Below are positions 1 to 9,059 of a stretch of DNA of 50,534 nt, piece after piece. Each line of letters opens with the position of its first letter. The first letter of the stretch is position 1. Made by a program: the position numbers and the translations under genes. The stretch spans positions 1-50,534 of the forward strand of contig JAUIJD010000033.1 in assembly GCA_030431475.1 (NCBI GenBank), read 5' to 3'. The notes under the pieces were generated by a model. It was not told the origin of the DNA. It did no database searches and was given only the letters and a program-made list of their open reading frames with translations. This stretch comes from Verrucomicrobiia bacterium (GTDB lineage: Bacteria; Verrucomicrobiota; Verrucomicrobiia; Verrucomicrobiales; Akkermansiaceae).

Positions 1-2
1 TG

Positions 3-77
3 AGCCTGAGCATGGGCCCGGCTCCCCCATGGTTGCTCTTCGATCCCGCCCGAAACGCCCCGTCGGCGGTCACATGA
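3..77 (+). CDS. Possible C-terminal end of an upstream gene (partial)
   Basis: A reading frame is open from the left edge of the window to a TGA at 75-77, giving a tail of about 24 residues that includes GPAPPWLLFDPARNAPSAVT. Its orientation matches menC and menE, so it could be the end of another menaquinone gene, but the tail is too short to identify. It may also be chance; an extra 200 bases upstream would settle it. Confidence 0.35.
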   Translation, partial: SLSMGPAPPWLLFDPARNAPSAVT

Positions 78-139
78 CCCTACTTGCGCCCCTCATCCTC
101 ACTCCAACTGCGGATTCTAGGTTGATGGAGAGACGGTTG

Positions 140-180
140 TGAAATCGGCATTCGCCCGGGTCCTGCAGATGCCGATTTCA
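140..180. repeat. Perfect 11-bp inverted repeat upstream of menC
   Basis: TGAAATCGGCA at 140-150 is mirrored by TGCCGATTTCA at 170-180, separated by a 19-base loop. There is no T-tract on either side, so it is not a typical intrinsic terminator. It lies in the 165 bases between the upstream fragment and menC and could be a transcription-end structure or an operator. Confidence 0.6.
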
Positions 181-242
181 TAATCGGCGCTCCGCGGGCT
201 GTTGGCGGTTGATCGTCGGGGGTTGGCGGACAAGCTTCCGGG

Positions 243-1202
243 GTGGCCGAGGAGCTTTGGTTCTGGAAATACGAGCTGACCGCGCGTCAGCCCGTGAATG
301 CGACGACGACCCGCCGGACCTACCGGGGCGTCCTGCTCCGCGTGGATGACGGGTTCGCCTGCCTGCACCCATGGCCCGAGTTGGGGGACCCGACGCTGGA
401 GAAGTGCCTGGCCGACCTCCGTGGAGCCCGGCGCTGGCCGATCGTCCGACGGGCCCTGAGGTGCGCCCAGGAGGACGCCAACGCGCGCTTCATCGGCGAC
501 GAGTTGCTGGACGAGATCGATGTCCCGGACAGCCACGCCACGCTGCCGTGGCACGACGAGCGAATCGTCGAGAGCGCGATTTCGAAGGGCTTCGCCCAGC
601 TCAAGATGAAGGTGGGTCGCAACCTGGCGGCGGAGTCGGCCTTCCTGGTGGAGATGGCGGAAAAACATCCGACGATCCGGTGGCGGCTCGATTTCAACGA
701 GGTCCCCACCGCGGAGGAGGCGAAGGCGTTTCTGCTGGGGCTTCCGGAGTCGCTCCGCGGGCGTCTGGATTTCGTGGAGGACCCCTGTCCCTATGTCGAG
801 GAGGTGTGGAAGGACCTCGGGAGAGCGACGCGGACCATCCTGGCGGTGGACCGTGAGGCGGCTCCGCGTTGCTCGGCGGCGGGGGTGATGGTGATCAAGC
901 CGGCGGTGGATGAGCCGTGGCTGCTGGCCGAGGCGGCCGCCGGCCGGGGGCAGCAGGTGGTGGTGACCAGCTACATGGAGCATCCTCTCGGCCAGTGTTT
1001 TGCCGCGTGGGAGGCGGCCAAGCTCAACGTGCAGTTCCCCGGGCTTGTGGGCATCTGCGGCTTGCAGACGCACCACCTCTTCACGCCCTGCGACTTCTCG
1101 GAGCGCCTCGGGCGCTGGTCCCCGCATTTCAAATCGCCGGGCGGAACGGGGCTCGGATTCGATGATCTCCTCGAGCGTCTGCCATGGAAACGACTCGATT
1201 GA
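243..1202 (+). CDS. menC: o-Succinylbenzoate synthase
   Basis: Enolase-superfamily protein of 319 residues, predicted to dehydrate SHCHC to o-succinylbenzoate in cytosolic menaquinone synthesis. The superfamily active site is visible: the KxK pair at K121/K123, metal ligands D150, E179 and D203, and the second general base K219 in the MVIKPA stretch. The start is a GTG; an in-frame TGA at 210-212 leaves no other canonical start upstream. It overlaps menE by 19 bases, so the two are translationally coupled. Assignment to MenC rather than another muconate-lactonizing-type enolase rests on the menE neighbour and the overall match, and is firm. Confidence 0.9.
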   Translation: MAEELWFWKYELTARQPVNATTTRRTYRGVLLRVDDGFACLHPWPELGDPTLEKCLADLRGARRWPIVRRALRCAQEDANARFIGDELLDEIDVPDSHATLPWHDERIVESAISKGFAQLKMKVGRNLAAESAFLVEMAEKHPTIRWRLDFNEVPTAEEAKAFLLGLPESLRGRLDFVEDPCPYVEEVWKDLGRATRTILAVDREAAPRCSAAGVMVIKPAVDEPWLLAEAAAGRGQQVVVTSYMEHPLGQCFAAWEAAKLNVQFPGLVGICGLQTHHLFTPCDFSERLGRWSPHFKSPGGTGLGFDDLLERLPWKRLD

Positions 1203-2272
1203 TCGATCCCGCGTTCTGGGCTTCGGATGCCCCCGCCTTTCCCGGAGTGGAGCCGCCGGCGTGGTCCGGTGAGGCGCCCGGCCTGGTGTGGTTCCGGACC
1301 TCGGGGTCGACCGGCGCGCCCCGATGGATCGGGTTGTCGAGGGAGTCGCTTCTGCTCTCCGCGGCGGTGGTCAACCGCCATCTCGGGGTCCGGGACGACG
1401 AGGTCTGGGGGCTGGCCCTGCCCCTCCGCCATGTCGGGGGTTTCGGGGTGGTCGCCCGCGCCTTTGAAGCCGGAGCGCCGCTCGAGAGGTTTTCTTCGGC
1501 ATGGGAGCCGGTCGCGTTCACCCGCTGGGTCGATGCGGCGGAGGTGGCCCACCTTTCCCTGGTGCCGACCCAGGTGCATGACCTGCTGGAGGCGGGATGC
1601 GAAGCTCCGCCGGCACTGCGCACGGTCGTCGTCGGGGGTGGCGTCCTGAAGGATGAGGCGGGCCAGTGGGCGCGGGATCTAGGGTGGCCGGTGCTTCCGA
1701 GCTACGGCATGACCGAGGCGGGATCGCAGATCGCCACCCCGCCCCCCGAAGTACTGTCCACGCCGTATGTTTCCGGTCCGCTGCCCGTGCTCCCGCACTG
1801 GGAAGTCTCCTGCGATGGGGATGGACGGATCCATCTCCGGGGGAGGTCGCTGTTCGACTGCGAGGCGCGGGAGACGGAGCAGGGCGTGAACTTCGAGCGA
1901 CGGAGCGGGGATCGCCATGCGACGGGGGACCGGGGTCGGCTCGTCGACGGGGGGCTGGAGGTGCTCGGTCGTCTCGACAGCGTGGTGAAGGTCCTGGGAG
2001 AACTGGTGGATCCGGTGGCGATCGAGCGAGATCTCGGAGTGGACGGCGCGGTCGTGGTGGCGGTGCCGGAGGAACGCCGTGGGCACCGGCTGCTGGTGGT
2101 GGTCGAAACGGAGGTGTCCGGCATCGGAGGGGCGATCGAGTCCTACAACCGGCGCGCGGAAGGCCCCCGCCGGGTCGAGGGGCCGGTCCGGGTGGATGAG
2201 ATCCCCCGCAGCGAACTCGGAAAGGTGCGCCGCATCGAGCTGGCCGCCCGGCTTTCCAGTGGTGCTCGTTGA
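1184..2272 (+). CDS. menE: o-Succinylbenzoate-CoA ligase
   Basis: AMP-forming acyl-CoA synthetase of 362 residues, shorter than most of the ANL family but typical for compact MenE. The phosphate-binding loop RTSGSTGAPR lies at 38-47, the second core motif SYGMTEAGSQ at about 173-182, a TGDRG motif follows, and the C-terminal PRSELGKVRR carries the expected catalytic lysine. It activates o-succinylbenzoate to its CoA ester, the step after MenC. The start lies inside the end of menC. Downstream the next gene is on the opposite strand, so this is the last gene of the men block on this side. Confidence 0.9.
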   Translation: METTRLIDPAFWASDAPAFPGVEPPAWSGEAPGLVWFRTSGSTGAPRWIGLSRESLLLSAAVVNRHLGVRDDEVWGLALPLRHVGGFGVVARAFEAGAPLERFSSAWEPVAFTRWVDAAEVAHLSLVPTQVHDLLEAGCEAPPALRTVVVGGGVLKDEAGQWARDLGWPVLPSYGMTEAGSQIATPPPEVLSTPYVSGPLPVLPHWEVSCDGDGRIHLRGRSLFDCEARETEQGVNFERRSGDRHATGDRGRLVDGGLEVLGRLDSVVKVLGELVDPVAIERDLGVDGAVVVAVPEERRGHRLLVVVETEVSGIGGAIESYNRRAEGPRRVEGPVRVDEIPRSELGKVRRIELAARLSSGAR

Positions 2273-2284
2273 AATCGGGGAGGT

Positions 2285-4861
2285 TCAGGCTTCTGCCACG
2301 ACGGCGGCCGGGAGGGCTGGCGGAACGGACTTGCGGCGGCATACGAAGGTCGCCTTCACCCGTTGGGAGGCGAGCATGTACCAACCCCACAGGAGCAGCC
2401 GGATCACCTGGCCGGGGATGGCACTTTCCCGCCCGTCTTCCGTCGCCAGATCGTCGAGCCCTGCTTCCATGCCGAGGAGGACGAGGTCGACCGCGAGCGC
2501 CAGAGCGGCGACACCGATGTAGACCCACGGCAGCGAGGTCCGTCGCTGGAACAAGAGCACGAGCAACAGGATGGAGGTGGGGAGAAGGAAGGCGGAACTC
2601 ATCGGGCCGACGAGATAGTAGAGGCGCCATCCGCCGAAGCCGCCTTCGCTTTCCAGGACGCCTGCCATGTCCTTGAGGTTCACGGCGTAGCTTGCCGCGT
2701 CGGCGACCAGGATCAGGGGGAGCACGAACATGCCGATGATGGGAAGCACCAGCCAGCCGCCGAGCCCCCGGTAGTCCTGGGTGGTGGCGACGCGCGCCGG
2801 AGGGTCCCAGAAGAAGAGGAGAAGGGCCATCACCGCGCCGAGCGCGAGCCCGACACTGGCGCCGCCCCCCACGATCACCGCGCCGAGAGAGCTGGAACTC
2901 GTGCCGGTCGACGCGCCGACGATGCCGCCGTCGGGGGATTGGTGGTGCCAGACGTTCATCGAGAGGTCCTCGCGGACCTGGGTCATCGACTTCACGAAGT
3001 CGTCGAAGTCGGCCGCGTCGACTTCCGACGCCAGCGAGGTGTAGTGGTTCTTCATCCGAAAGCCCTTCGGCATCGCCTCGACGGAGGAACGGTAGCGAAA
3101 CGCGGGGTGATCGATCTCGGTGGTCGCCTCGTCGATGTCCCAGGCCTCCGGGAGATGGACTTCGATGGTTTGTTCGATCTCGTTCGGGTGATCGAGCCAG
3201 TAGGGTTTCGCCCGACGCTCCGCATCCGGCGCATCGAGGTTGCTGCGGAGGAAGGCGGCGTCGACCCAGGCGTTCCACTTGCTTCCGTCGTCGTCCTCCG
3301 ACCAGAACTCGGGGAGGTGGTAGCTTTCCTCGATCACGACGCGGTTGGCGTCGGGGTCGTCGGTGAACCGCAGGGGCTCGGCGGTCGATGCCCCGGGGAA
3401 ATCCCCGCCGTAGAAATCGGTGTAGGTTTCCTCGATGGTGGCGCGGGAATTCTCGGCGAAATAGCGGCGGAGCGAATCCGCTTCTCCACCGGTGGCGACC
3501 GTGCGGACCTCGAGCCGGGCGGCGCCCCACAGGCCGTCCACCCGGTAGGTTTCGCGAATGGTGGTCCTGGTGGCGTCGAGGCCTTTCGGTTCGATTTCCT
3601 GGAGCCCGGTGACGCCCGGGCGGATGGGCAGGAACAGGCGGTAGTCCGGGCTGCTCATCCGGTCGAGTGATCCGCGTTGGTAGGTATGGGTGGGGTCGAG
3701 CAGATAGTCCCGGCCGTTCCAGCGCAGGTGGACCACGAGGTGGTTGAAGGCCGAATGGCCGGGGAGGTATTCGCGAATCCCGCGCCGACGGCTTGTGTTG
3801 ACCAATGCCGGTGCCGCGTCGAATCCCAGCTCGCGGAGCATCGCCACGGTCAGCGTGCCCTTGTCCTTGCAATCGCCGAAACGACGACGGCAGATGTCCT
3901 CCAGCGGATAGGGGGCGTGGGTGTGCTGGCCGAAGAAGCTGCCGAGGTAGCGCACGTGGCGCTGGACCCAGCGGAGCGCGGCGAGGATGCGGGCCTCATC
4001 CGTTTCCTGATCGCGGCCGATCTCCCCGCACACCTCGCGGAGCTCGCCGGGGAGGTCCTGGTCCTGCTGATAGATTGTGAGGGCATGATCGACATAGCTT
4101 TTCCAGTCGGGGAAATCGGAGTACTCGAGCCATGGGTAGTCGAACACCCATCCGGGCGTGCTGCTTTCCGGCGAGATGCGAGCCACGTTCTCCTGTTCCC
4201 AGAGGATCTCCGACAAGGGTCCGCCTTCGGTCTTTGCGGGGGAAGGCGTTCCATCGCCGTGGGTGGTCCAGGAGAGGGACCGTGCCTCGGGGCTCCAGAG
4301 CACCCGGCAGCGGATCCGATCGATCTCCGACCCGTAGCCGAGCCGGCGAAAACGGTGGAGGTGCCCGGCGTGCACGGGATTCACCCCTGAGCGTGTGAAA
4401 CTGTAGGAGAGGATGTCGCCGGGGCGGACATCCTCGAGGATGACCAATGCGGTCAGTTCGCCGTCGTAGAGGCGGGACTCCATGTCCTCTTCGCGGCGCA
4501 GCACCTCGATCTTCCTGCCGCCCAACCGGTCGAGCACCTCCCCCTCCCGCTCGAGGGTGATGTGGTGGAGGTGGAGGGTCTCGTAGGCCGGTTGATAGTC
4601 GAAATCGAGCTGCGAGAAGTCTTCGACCCCGGCCTCGTTGAGGATGCGGATGACGTAGTGCTCGTAACCGGCCCTGTTTTCCACGTGGTGCTGGAAATCG
4701 ACGAGGTGGTAGTGGGAGGCGCCGTCTTCTCCATCGACCGCCGTCCATTCGTCCTCGACCGGCAGAATCCAGTCGGGGGCCGGGGAGGTCCTCACCGCCT
4801 CATCGGCGGGAAGCGTGAGGGGAAGCAGGGCGACGATCGCCCCTCCAACCAATGATCTCAT
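2285..4861 (-). CDS. DUF3857 / transglutaminase-like / DUF2569 membrane protein
   Basis: A protein of 858 residues with an N-terminal signal peptide (about 1-20). A DUF3857-like beta region covers about 50-260. A transglutaminase-like core follows, with a plausible catalytic triad C331 (in FGDCKDKG), H374 (FNHLVVHL) and D389 (LLDPT). The last 200 residues hold several membrane helices and a GLGGWLVLP stretch typical of DUF2569. The enzymatic part should be exported and tethered to the membrane. DUF3857-transglutaminase proteins are common in Bacteroidota and Verrucomicrobiota without a settled substrate; the DUF2569 tail makes this a three-module protein. It is divergent from the Tat-exported gene at 5047. 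Confidence 0.85.
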   Translation of the reverse strand: MRSLVGGAIVALLPLTLPADEAVRTSPAPDWILPVEDEWTAVDGEDGASHYHLVDFQHHVENRAGYEHYVIRILNEAGVEDFSQLDFDYQPAYETLHLHHITLEREGEVLDRLGGRKIEVLRREEDMESRLYDGELTALVILEDVRPGDILSYSFTRSGVNPVHAGHLHRFRRLGYGSEIDRIRCRVLWSPEARSLSWTTHGDGTPSPAKTEGGPLSEILWEQENVARISPESSTPGWVFDYPWLEYSDFPDWKSYVDHALTIYQQDQDLPGELREVCGEIGRDQETDEARILAALRWVQRHVRYLGSFFGQHTHAPYPLEDICRRRFGDCKDKGTLTVAMLRELGFDAAPALVNTSRRRGIREYLPGHSAFNHLVVHLRWNGRDYLLDPTHTYQRGSLDRMSSPDYRLFLPIRPGVTGLQEIEPKGLDATRTTIRETYRVDGLWGAARLEVRTVATGGEADSLRRYFAENSRATIEETYTDFYGGDFPGASTAEPLRFTDDPDANRVVIEESYHLPEFWSEDDDGSKWNAWVDAAFLRSNLDAPDAERRAKPYWLDHPNEIEQTIEVHLPEAWDIDEATTEIDHPAFRYRSSVEAMPKGFRMKNHYTSLASEVDAADFDDFVKSMTQVREDLSMNVWHHQSPDGGIVGASTGTSSSSLGAVIVGGGASVGLALGAVMALLLFFWDPPARVATTQDYRGLGGWLVLPIIGMFVLPLILVADAASYAVNLKDMAGVLESEGGFGGWRLYYLVGPMSSAFLLPTSILLLVLLFQRRTSLPWVYIGVAALALAVDLVLLGMEAGLDDLATEDGRESAIPGQVIRLLLWGWYMLASQRVKATFVCRRKSVPPALPAAVVAEA

Positions 4862-5046
4862 GCCTCGGAGCTAGCGATCCGCCGTCCGGTGGGCGAGCCC
4901 GATTTCAGTCCTTTCCCCAGCGGCCGCGGAGGGGACGACGGCCGATGCTCGGGAACTCCTCGTCCGTGGTCGTAGCCGTCCGGGAGGGCAGGTCCCTTGT
5001 CGATGGGTGAAAGTGGCCGGGTCGGGGGAGGCGTAGTTTCCCCACC

Positions 5047-5949
5047 ATGATGAATCGCCGCCGATTTTCCGTTCTCGCCGCCGCCGGGGCCGCTTCGACC
5101 GCCGTCTCACCCGCTTGGGCGGAAACGTCCCCGGGAGAGCCCTTCAAGTCGCGGTTTGCTCCGCATCCGGGGCTGCTTCCGACCGCTCCGAAGGACTACC
5201 TCGATCAGTTGAAGTTCGCCCACGATCTCGGCTTCCGGGCGTGGGAGGACAACGGACTCGGGGGCCGCGGCGCGAAGTTGCAGGAGCGGGTCGGTGCCTT
5301 CGCGGAGGAGAACGACTTCGAGATGGGCGTGATGGTCATCACCAACGGCCGGGGGATGAAGTTCTACGATCCCGACGAGGAAGGCGTGAAGGGGGTGCTC
5401 GACGACATGCGCAAGGGCGTCGAGGTCTGCAAGCGCACCGGGCAGACGAACATGACCATGATCCCCGGCTGGCGGGACAACGAGATGCCCCGGGAGAAGC
5501 AGATCGAAATGTCGGTCGACCTGATGAAGCGCTGCTGCGATGTCGTCGAGGAACACGGCATCGTCCTCGTGCAGGAACCGCTTTCGCACGGCGTGAAAGG
5601 AGGCGCTCCCCTGTTGCGGTCCTTCGAGGACGGCCACCGGCTCTGCTCGCTCGTGAACCGCAAGTCGTGCAAGCTGCTGGCCGACTACTTCCATGAGGGA
5701 CAGATCGGCAACGGCGACAAGCTCATCGAGAACTCCGAGAAGACCTGGGACGAGGTGGCCTACGTCCAGTACGGCGATTCGCCGGGACGCAAGGAGCCGG
5801 GCACCGGGAAGCTCGACTACGTCGAGGTGACCCGGTGGTTGCGCGAGAAGGGCTACACCGGAGTCATCGGCATGGAACACGGAGCGAGCCAGAAGGGGAA
5901 GAAGGGGCTCGAGGCGCTGGTGCAGGCCTACCGGAAGGTGGACGCCTGA
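5047..5949 (+). CDS. Tat-exported TIM-barrel isomerase-like protein
   Basis: A 300-residue member of the xylose isomerase-like / hydroxypyruvate isomerase family. The first 26 residues form a twin-arginine signal (NRRRFSVLAAAG, then an AWA-type cleavage site). Likely metal ligands in the barrel are E177 (VQEPL), D213 and H216 (LADYFHEG), and E277 (GMEHG). Such proteins isomerize or epimerize small sugars or sugar acids, but the substrate cannot be read from sequence, and export is unusual for the hydroxypyruvate isomerase role. Two ATGs stand in tandem at 5047 and 5050; the first is used here. No operon partner is visible. Confidence 0.85.
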   Translation: MMNRRRFSVLAAAGAASTAVSPAWAETSPGEPFKSRFAPHPGLLPTAPKDYLDQLKFAHDLGFRAWEDNGLGGRGAKLQERVGAFAEENDFEMGVMVITNGRGMKFYDPDEEGVKGVLDDMRKGVEVCKRTGQTNMTMIPGWRDNEMPREKQIEMSVDLMKRCCDVVEEHGIVLVQEPLSHGVKGGAPLLRSFEDGHRLCSLVNRKSCKLLADYFHEGQIGNGDKLIENSEKTWDEVAYVQYGDSPGRKEPGTGKLDYVEVTRWLREKGYTGVIGMEHGASQKGKKGLEALVQAYRKVDA

Positions 5950-6253
5950 TCCGTCCGCGTCGCCCCGCCACGAGTGGGGGAGTGCGGTGTGATCGTACGC
6001 CGGGGGAGGGGAACCTCGTCGCCCCGCGTTTCGCCGGCATTCGGGGCGTCGGAACACGAAGCTCTTCCCGGGGTTTCATCCGGGGATGTCGCCATTTCGA
6101 GATTGCCTTCCAAGGTGCGAAGGTATTAGTTCGGATAGCTTGATAATTTCAGGTTCATTAAACCCGCCGTGGAGCGGACTGACGAAGGCCGGTGGCGGCC
6201 CGGTGCTTCGTCCCAACGTAGTCGCCCTTCCTTGAATCCCCCTCCCTTTTCCG
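5950..6253. other. 304-base intergenic region with an AT-rich patch
   Basis: No gene was found here. The first 170 bases are GC-rich with short imperfect inverted stretches. Between about 6120 and 6165 the composition becomes clearly AT-richer and includes GATAAT at 6142-6147, a possible -10 element for the PIN-PhoH gene, but no convincing -35 stands 16-18 bases upstream. A promoter for the gene at 6254 is likely in this patch; its exact position is not supported. Confidence 0.4.
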
Positions 6254-7780
6254 ATGATTGATCGCGTCGACGACTCCCAGGCCAAGTTGTTTGAAGAAAA
6301 CCAGTCCGCATCCGGTCGGACCAAGGCGAAGAAGGGAGGCGGGAGGAGACGGGCGTCGGCGGTCGAGTTCGGATTGAAGGCGCCATCGCAGGTGGTGAAG
6401 AACTTCGTGCTCGATACCAACGTGCTGATCCACGATCCGAGCTGTCTCAGCCGGTTCCAGGAGCACCACATCTGCATCCCGGTGGACGTGCTCGCGGAGC
6501 TTGACCGTTTCAAGAGCGAGCAATCGGAGCGGGGTGCCAATGCGCGCCGGGTGCACCGGCGTCTGACCGAACTCTTTTCATGCTCTTCTGCCATCACCTC
6601 CGGCGTGCCGACCGAGGGGGGCGGCACGCTGAGAATGGTGATCTACGATCCGGCGAGCTGTCCGAAGAATTCCGAGGCGCTCGACCGCTTCCACCGGATC
6701 TTCCCCGACCGCGAGCGGGTGGATCACCGCATCATGGCGGCGACGCTTCTGGTGATGCAGAACAACCGGGCGCCGGTGATCCTGGTGACCAAGGACATCA
6801 ACCTCCAGCTCAAGGCACGGGCGGTGGGCATCTCCTGCGAGGACTACCTCAACGACAAGGTCGACCCGCGCGAGGTGACCAGCTACGACATCCGCCGTAT
6901 TCCCGTCGATCCCGCCGAGCTCCAGCGCTTCGCGAGTTCCGGTGAACTCGTGCTTCCCCACGAGCGGCGGCCGGAAGTGGTGCTGAACCAGTACGTGCTG
7001 CTCGAGGCCTCGGCCAAGCAGACGATGCCGGCCCGCCTCGCCAGTGAAGGGCGGTTGGTGCGCCTGCAGCTTCCGGAAGCCCTGAAGATCCCGGGCGGCA
7101 TCGCCCTGAAACCACTCAACCTCGGGCAGCGCTGTCTGATCGACGCCTTGCTCAACCCGGAGATCTCGCTGGTCACCTGCTACGGTCACGCCGGTACCGG
7201 CAAGACGCTGGTGGCGGTGGCGGCGGGCCTGCACGAGATGTTCGCCCGCAAGTACAACGGCCTGACCGTGAGCCGGCCGGTGGTGGCGATGGGCGAGCAG
7301 CTCGGATTCCTCCCCGGCACGCTGGAGGAGAAGATGCGGCCGTGGCTGCAACCGATTCACGACGCGCTGGACCTGCTGATGCGTCCGCCCAAGTCCGGCG
7401 GACCGAGGAGGAAGCAGAAGCAATCGTCGGACCAGGGTGCGGTGAAGCCCTACGAGGCGCTTCTCGAGCAGGGCATCATCGAGATCGAGGCGCTGGCCTA
7501 CATCCGCGGCCGCTCGATTCCCAACCGCTTCTTCGTGCTCGACGAGGCGCAGCAGCTCACGCCGCAGGAGGCGAAGACCGTGGTCACCCGCATGTCGCGC
7601 GACTCGAAGCTGGTTCTGGTCGGTGATCCGGCGCAGATCGACAACCCCTACGTCGACAGCCGCAGCAACGGGCTCGTCTACACCCGGAACCGATTGAAGG
7701 GGCAGCCCTTCACGGCCCACGTTCCGCTCAACCGCGGCGAGCGCTCGGAGCTCGCCGAGGCGGGCGCGACGCTGATGTAG
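6254..7780 (+). CDS. PIN-PhoH fusion ATPase (PhoH2/YlaK type)
   Basis: 508 residues. The N-terminal half is a PIN ribonuclease domain (FVLDTNVLIH at 51-60, with the first acidic residue D54 and further acidic residues near 83 and 157). The C-terminal half is a PhoH ATPase with Walker A GHAGTGKT at 311-318 and Walker B FFVLDEAQ at 426-433. PhoH2 proteins studied in actinobacteria are RNA helicase/RNases, so a role in RNA turnover is likely. A Lys/Arg/Gly-rich linker follows the first 20 residues and a second basic insert lies near 380-395. It appears monocistronic. Confidence 0.92.
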   Translation: MIDRVDDSQAKLFEENQSASGRTKAKKGGGRRRASAVEFGLKAPSQVVKNFVLDTNVLIHDPSCLSRFQEHHICIPVDVLAELDRFKSEQSERGANARRVHRRLTELFSCSSAITSGVPTEGGGTLRMVIYDPASCPKNSEALDRFHRIFPDRERVDHRIMAATLLVMQNNRAPVILVTKDINLQLKARAVGISCEDYLNDKVDPREVTSYDIRRIPVDPAELQRFASSGELVLPHERRPEVVLNQYVLLEASAKQTMPARLASEGRLVRLQLPEALKIPGGIALKPLNLGQRCLIDALLNPEISLVTCYGHAGTGKTLVAVAAGLHEMFARKYNGLTVSRPVVAMGEQLGFLPGTLEEKMRPWLQPIHDALDLLMRPPKSGGPRRKQKQSSDQGAVKPYEALLEQGIIEIEALAYIRGRSIPNRFFVLDEAQQLTPQEAKTVVTRMSRDSKLVLVGDPAQIDNPYVDSRSNGLVYTRNRLKGQPFTAHVPLNRGERSELAEAGATLM

Positions 7781-7796
7781 GTGCGGCGGGCGACCA

Positions 7797-8459
7797 TCAA
7801 CCCCTCCGCCGGCGAAGGCCGGCGAGGGTGGCGCCGAAGAGGGTCAGGACGAAGCCGGAGGGCTCCGGCACGCCGCCGGCGATCCGGACCCCGGCGAGAT
7901 TGCCTTCCTGAACGCCCTGGCCGGTCAGGCCGACGCTGATCTCCCCGGAGCCGTTCGAGACGATGCTGTAGGTGGCGGCGGGGGTGCCCTGAAGCCCGTT
8001 GTCGATGTCGCTGCCGGTGATGCCCTGGCCGACGACGTCGAGACCGCGGAACTGGGCGGGCTCGGCATTGCCGTGGGTGAAGGTAATGTCGTAGGAGGCG
8101 TTCGGATCGAGGCCCGAGAACATCAGGGTCGCGGTGCTGCCGGTGCCGACGATGAAGTAGTCGGCCCGGAGTTCGTTGGTGCCGACCGCCACCGAGCTGT
8201 TGCCCGACCAGGAACCGAGCAAGCCGGTCATCGAGAGCGAGATGCCCGAGTTCGAGACCGAGGCGCTGGTGTGGGCGGTGAAGGTGCCAAAGCCTGCGGG
8301 GGCGGAGCCGGCGCCGTTCCACGGCAGGTAGCCGGCTTCGGTGGTCGGCGTTCCGAGGATCGGGTCGAAGGTCTGGCTGTCGAAGGACAGGTCGATGATG
8401 GCTCCGCTCGAGATTCCCGTCAGCACGAAACACACCGCCGGCAGACACACCTGATTCAT
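7797..8459 (-). CDS. PEP-CTERM protein, function unknown
   Basis: A secreted protein of 220 residues with a signal peptide at the N-terminus (cleaved near residue 20). The C-terminus has the canonical PEP-CTERM signal: VPEPSG, a hydrophobic helix and a terminal RRRRG. The central region is rich in Gly, Ser, Thr and Asp, as in beta-sandwich surface proteins. Exosortase is expected to cleave such tails and anchor the protein to the outer surface or matrix; no exosortase gene lies in this window. It ends 17 bases from the convergent PIN-PhoH gene. Confidence 0.85.
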   Translation of the reverse strand: MNQVCLPAVCFVLTGISSGAIIDLSFDSQTFDPILGTPTTEAGYLPWNGAGSAPAGFGTFTAHTSASVSNSGISLSMTGLLGSWSGNSSVAVGTNELRADYFIVGTGSTATLMFSGLDPNASYDITFTHGNAEPAQFRGLDVVGQGITGSDIDNGLQGTPAATYSIVSNGSGEISVGLTGQGVQEGNLAGVRIAGGVPEPSGFVLTLFGATLAGLRRRRG

Positions 8460-8642
8460 AGCCTGTGGATGATAGGGAAATGGGGGTTTGGATCAATCGG
8501 AAAGCGATCCCGCGGGGCCGGCGAGTCCCGGGAGCGCTTCGCCCGTGCGGGTGGGGGACGATGCGGGCGCTCGGGGATGGGCGCCGAAAGGGGGCAAAAG
8601 CAGATCGACGGAGCGGCCGGGTTCGGCTAGCAAGGACGCATC

Positions 8643-9059
8643 ATGAGAGCCTCCTACCTCCTCGTTCTTCCTGCCGCCTTCTTCGTCTCCTGCGCCACCG
8701 ATGCCCCGGTGACGCCGGAAGGGGCCTTCAAGACCGCCGATGCGAACGGGGACGGCCTGCTCGCCCGCGAGGAAGCCACCAATCTTCTGATCGCCGATGC
8801 CTTCGCCCGCTACGATGCGAACGGGGACGGCACCGTGGATGCCGGGGAATACAAGGCCGGCGGTGGCGATGCCGAGGGCTTCGCCAAGCTCAACAGCTCG
8901 GGCTCCGGTGCGCTCACGCTTGAGGAGGCCCAGGCGAATCCCGCGGCGGTCGAGCGCATGGCGCTTCCTTTCGACGAAGCGGATGTCAACGGGAACGGGT
9001 CGATCACCCTGGACGAGTTCCTCACCTATCGCCGCGAACTCGAGGCGGCGGTTCGCTGA
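8643..9059 (+). CDS. EF-hand lipoprotein
   Basis: 138 residues with a lipoprotein-type signal ending at C17 (FFVSC). Four calcium-loop-like segments follow: DANGDGLLAREE at 33-44, DANGDGTVDAGE at 58-69, a degenerate NSSGSGALTLEE at 84-95 and DVNGNGSITLDE at 114-125. Three have the Asp/Asn ladder and terminal Glu needed for calcium; the third has lost its first Asp. It is a likely envelope calcium-binding protein. EF-hand lipoproteins are expanded in Verrucomicrobiota and Planctomycetota with unknown roles. Its last 38 bases overlap the convergent gene at 9022-9510. Confidence 0.85.
   Translation: MRASYLLVLPAAFFVSCATDAPVTPEGAFKTADANGDGLLAREEATNLLIADAFARYDANGDGTVDAGEYKAGGGDAEGFAKLNSSGSGALTLEEAQANPAAVERMALPFDEADVNGNGSITLDEFLTYRRELEAAVR

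Noticed and set aside
1518-3872. Minus-strand open frame of 784 codons
   Set aside because: It covers the end of menE antisense and another frame of the transglutaminase-like gene, and shows no domain.
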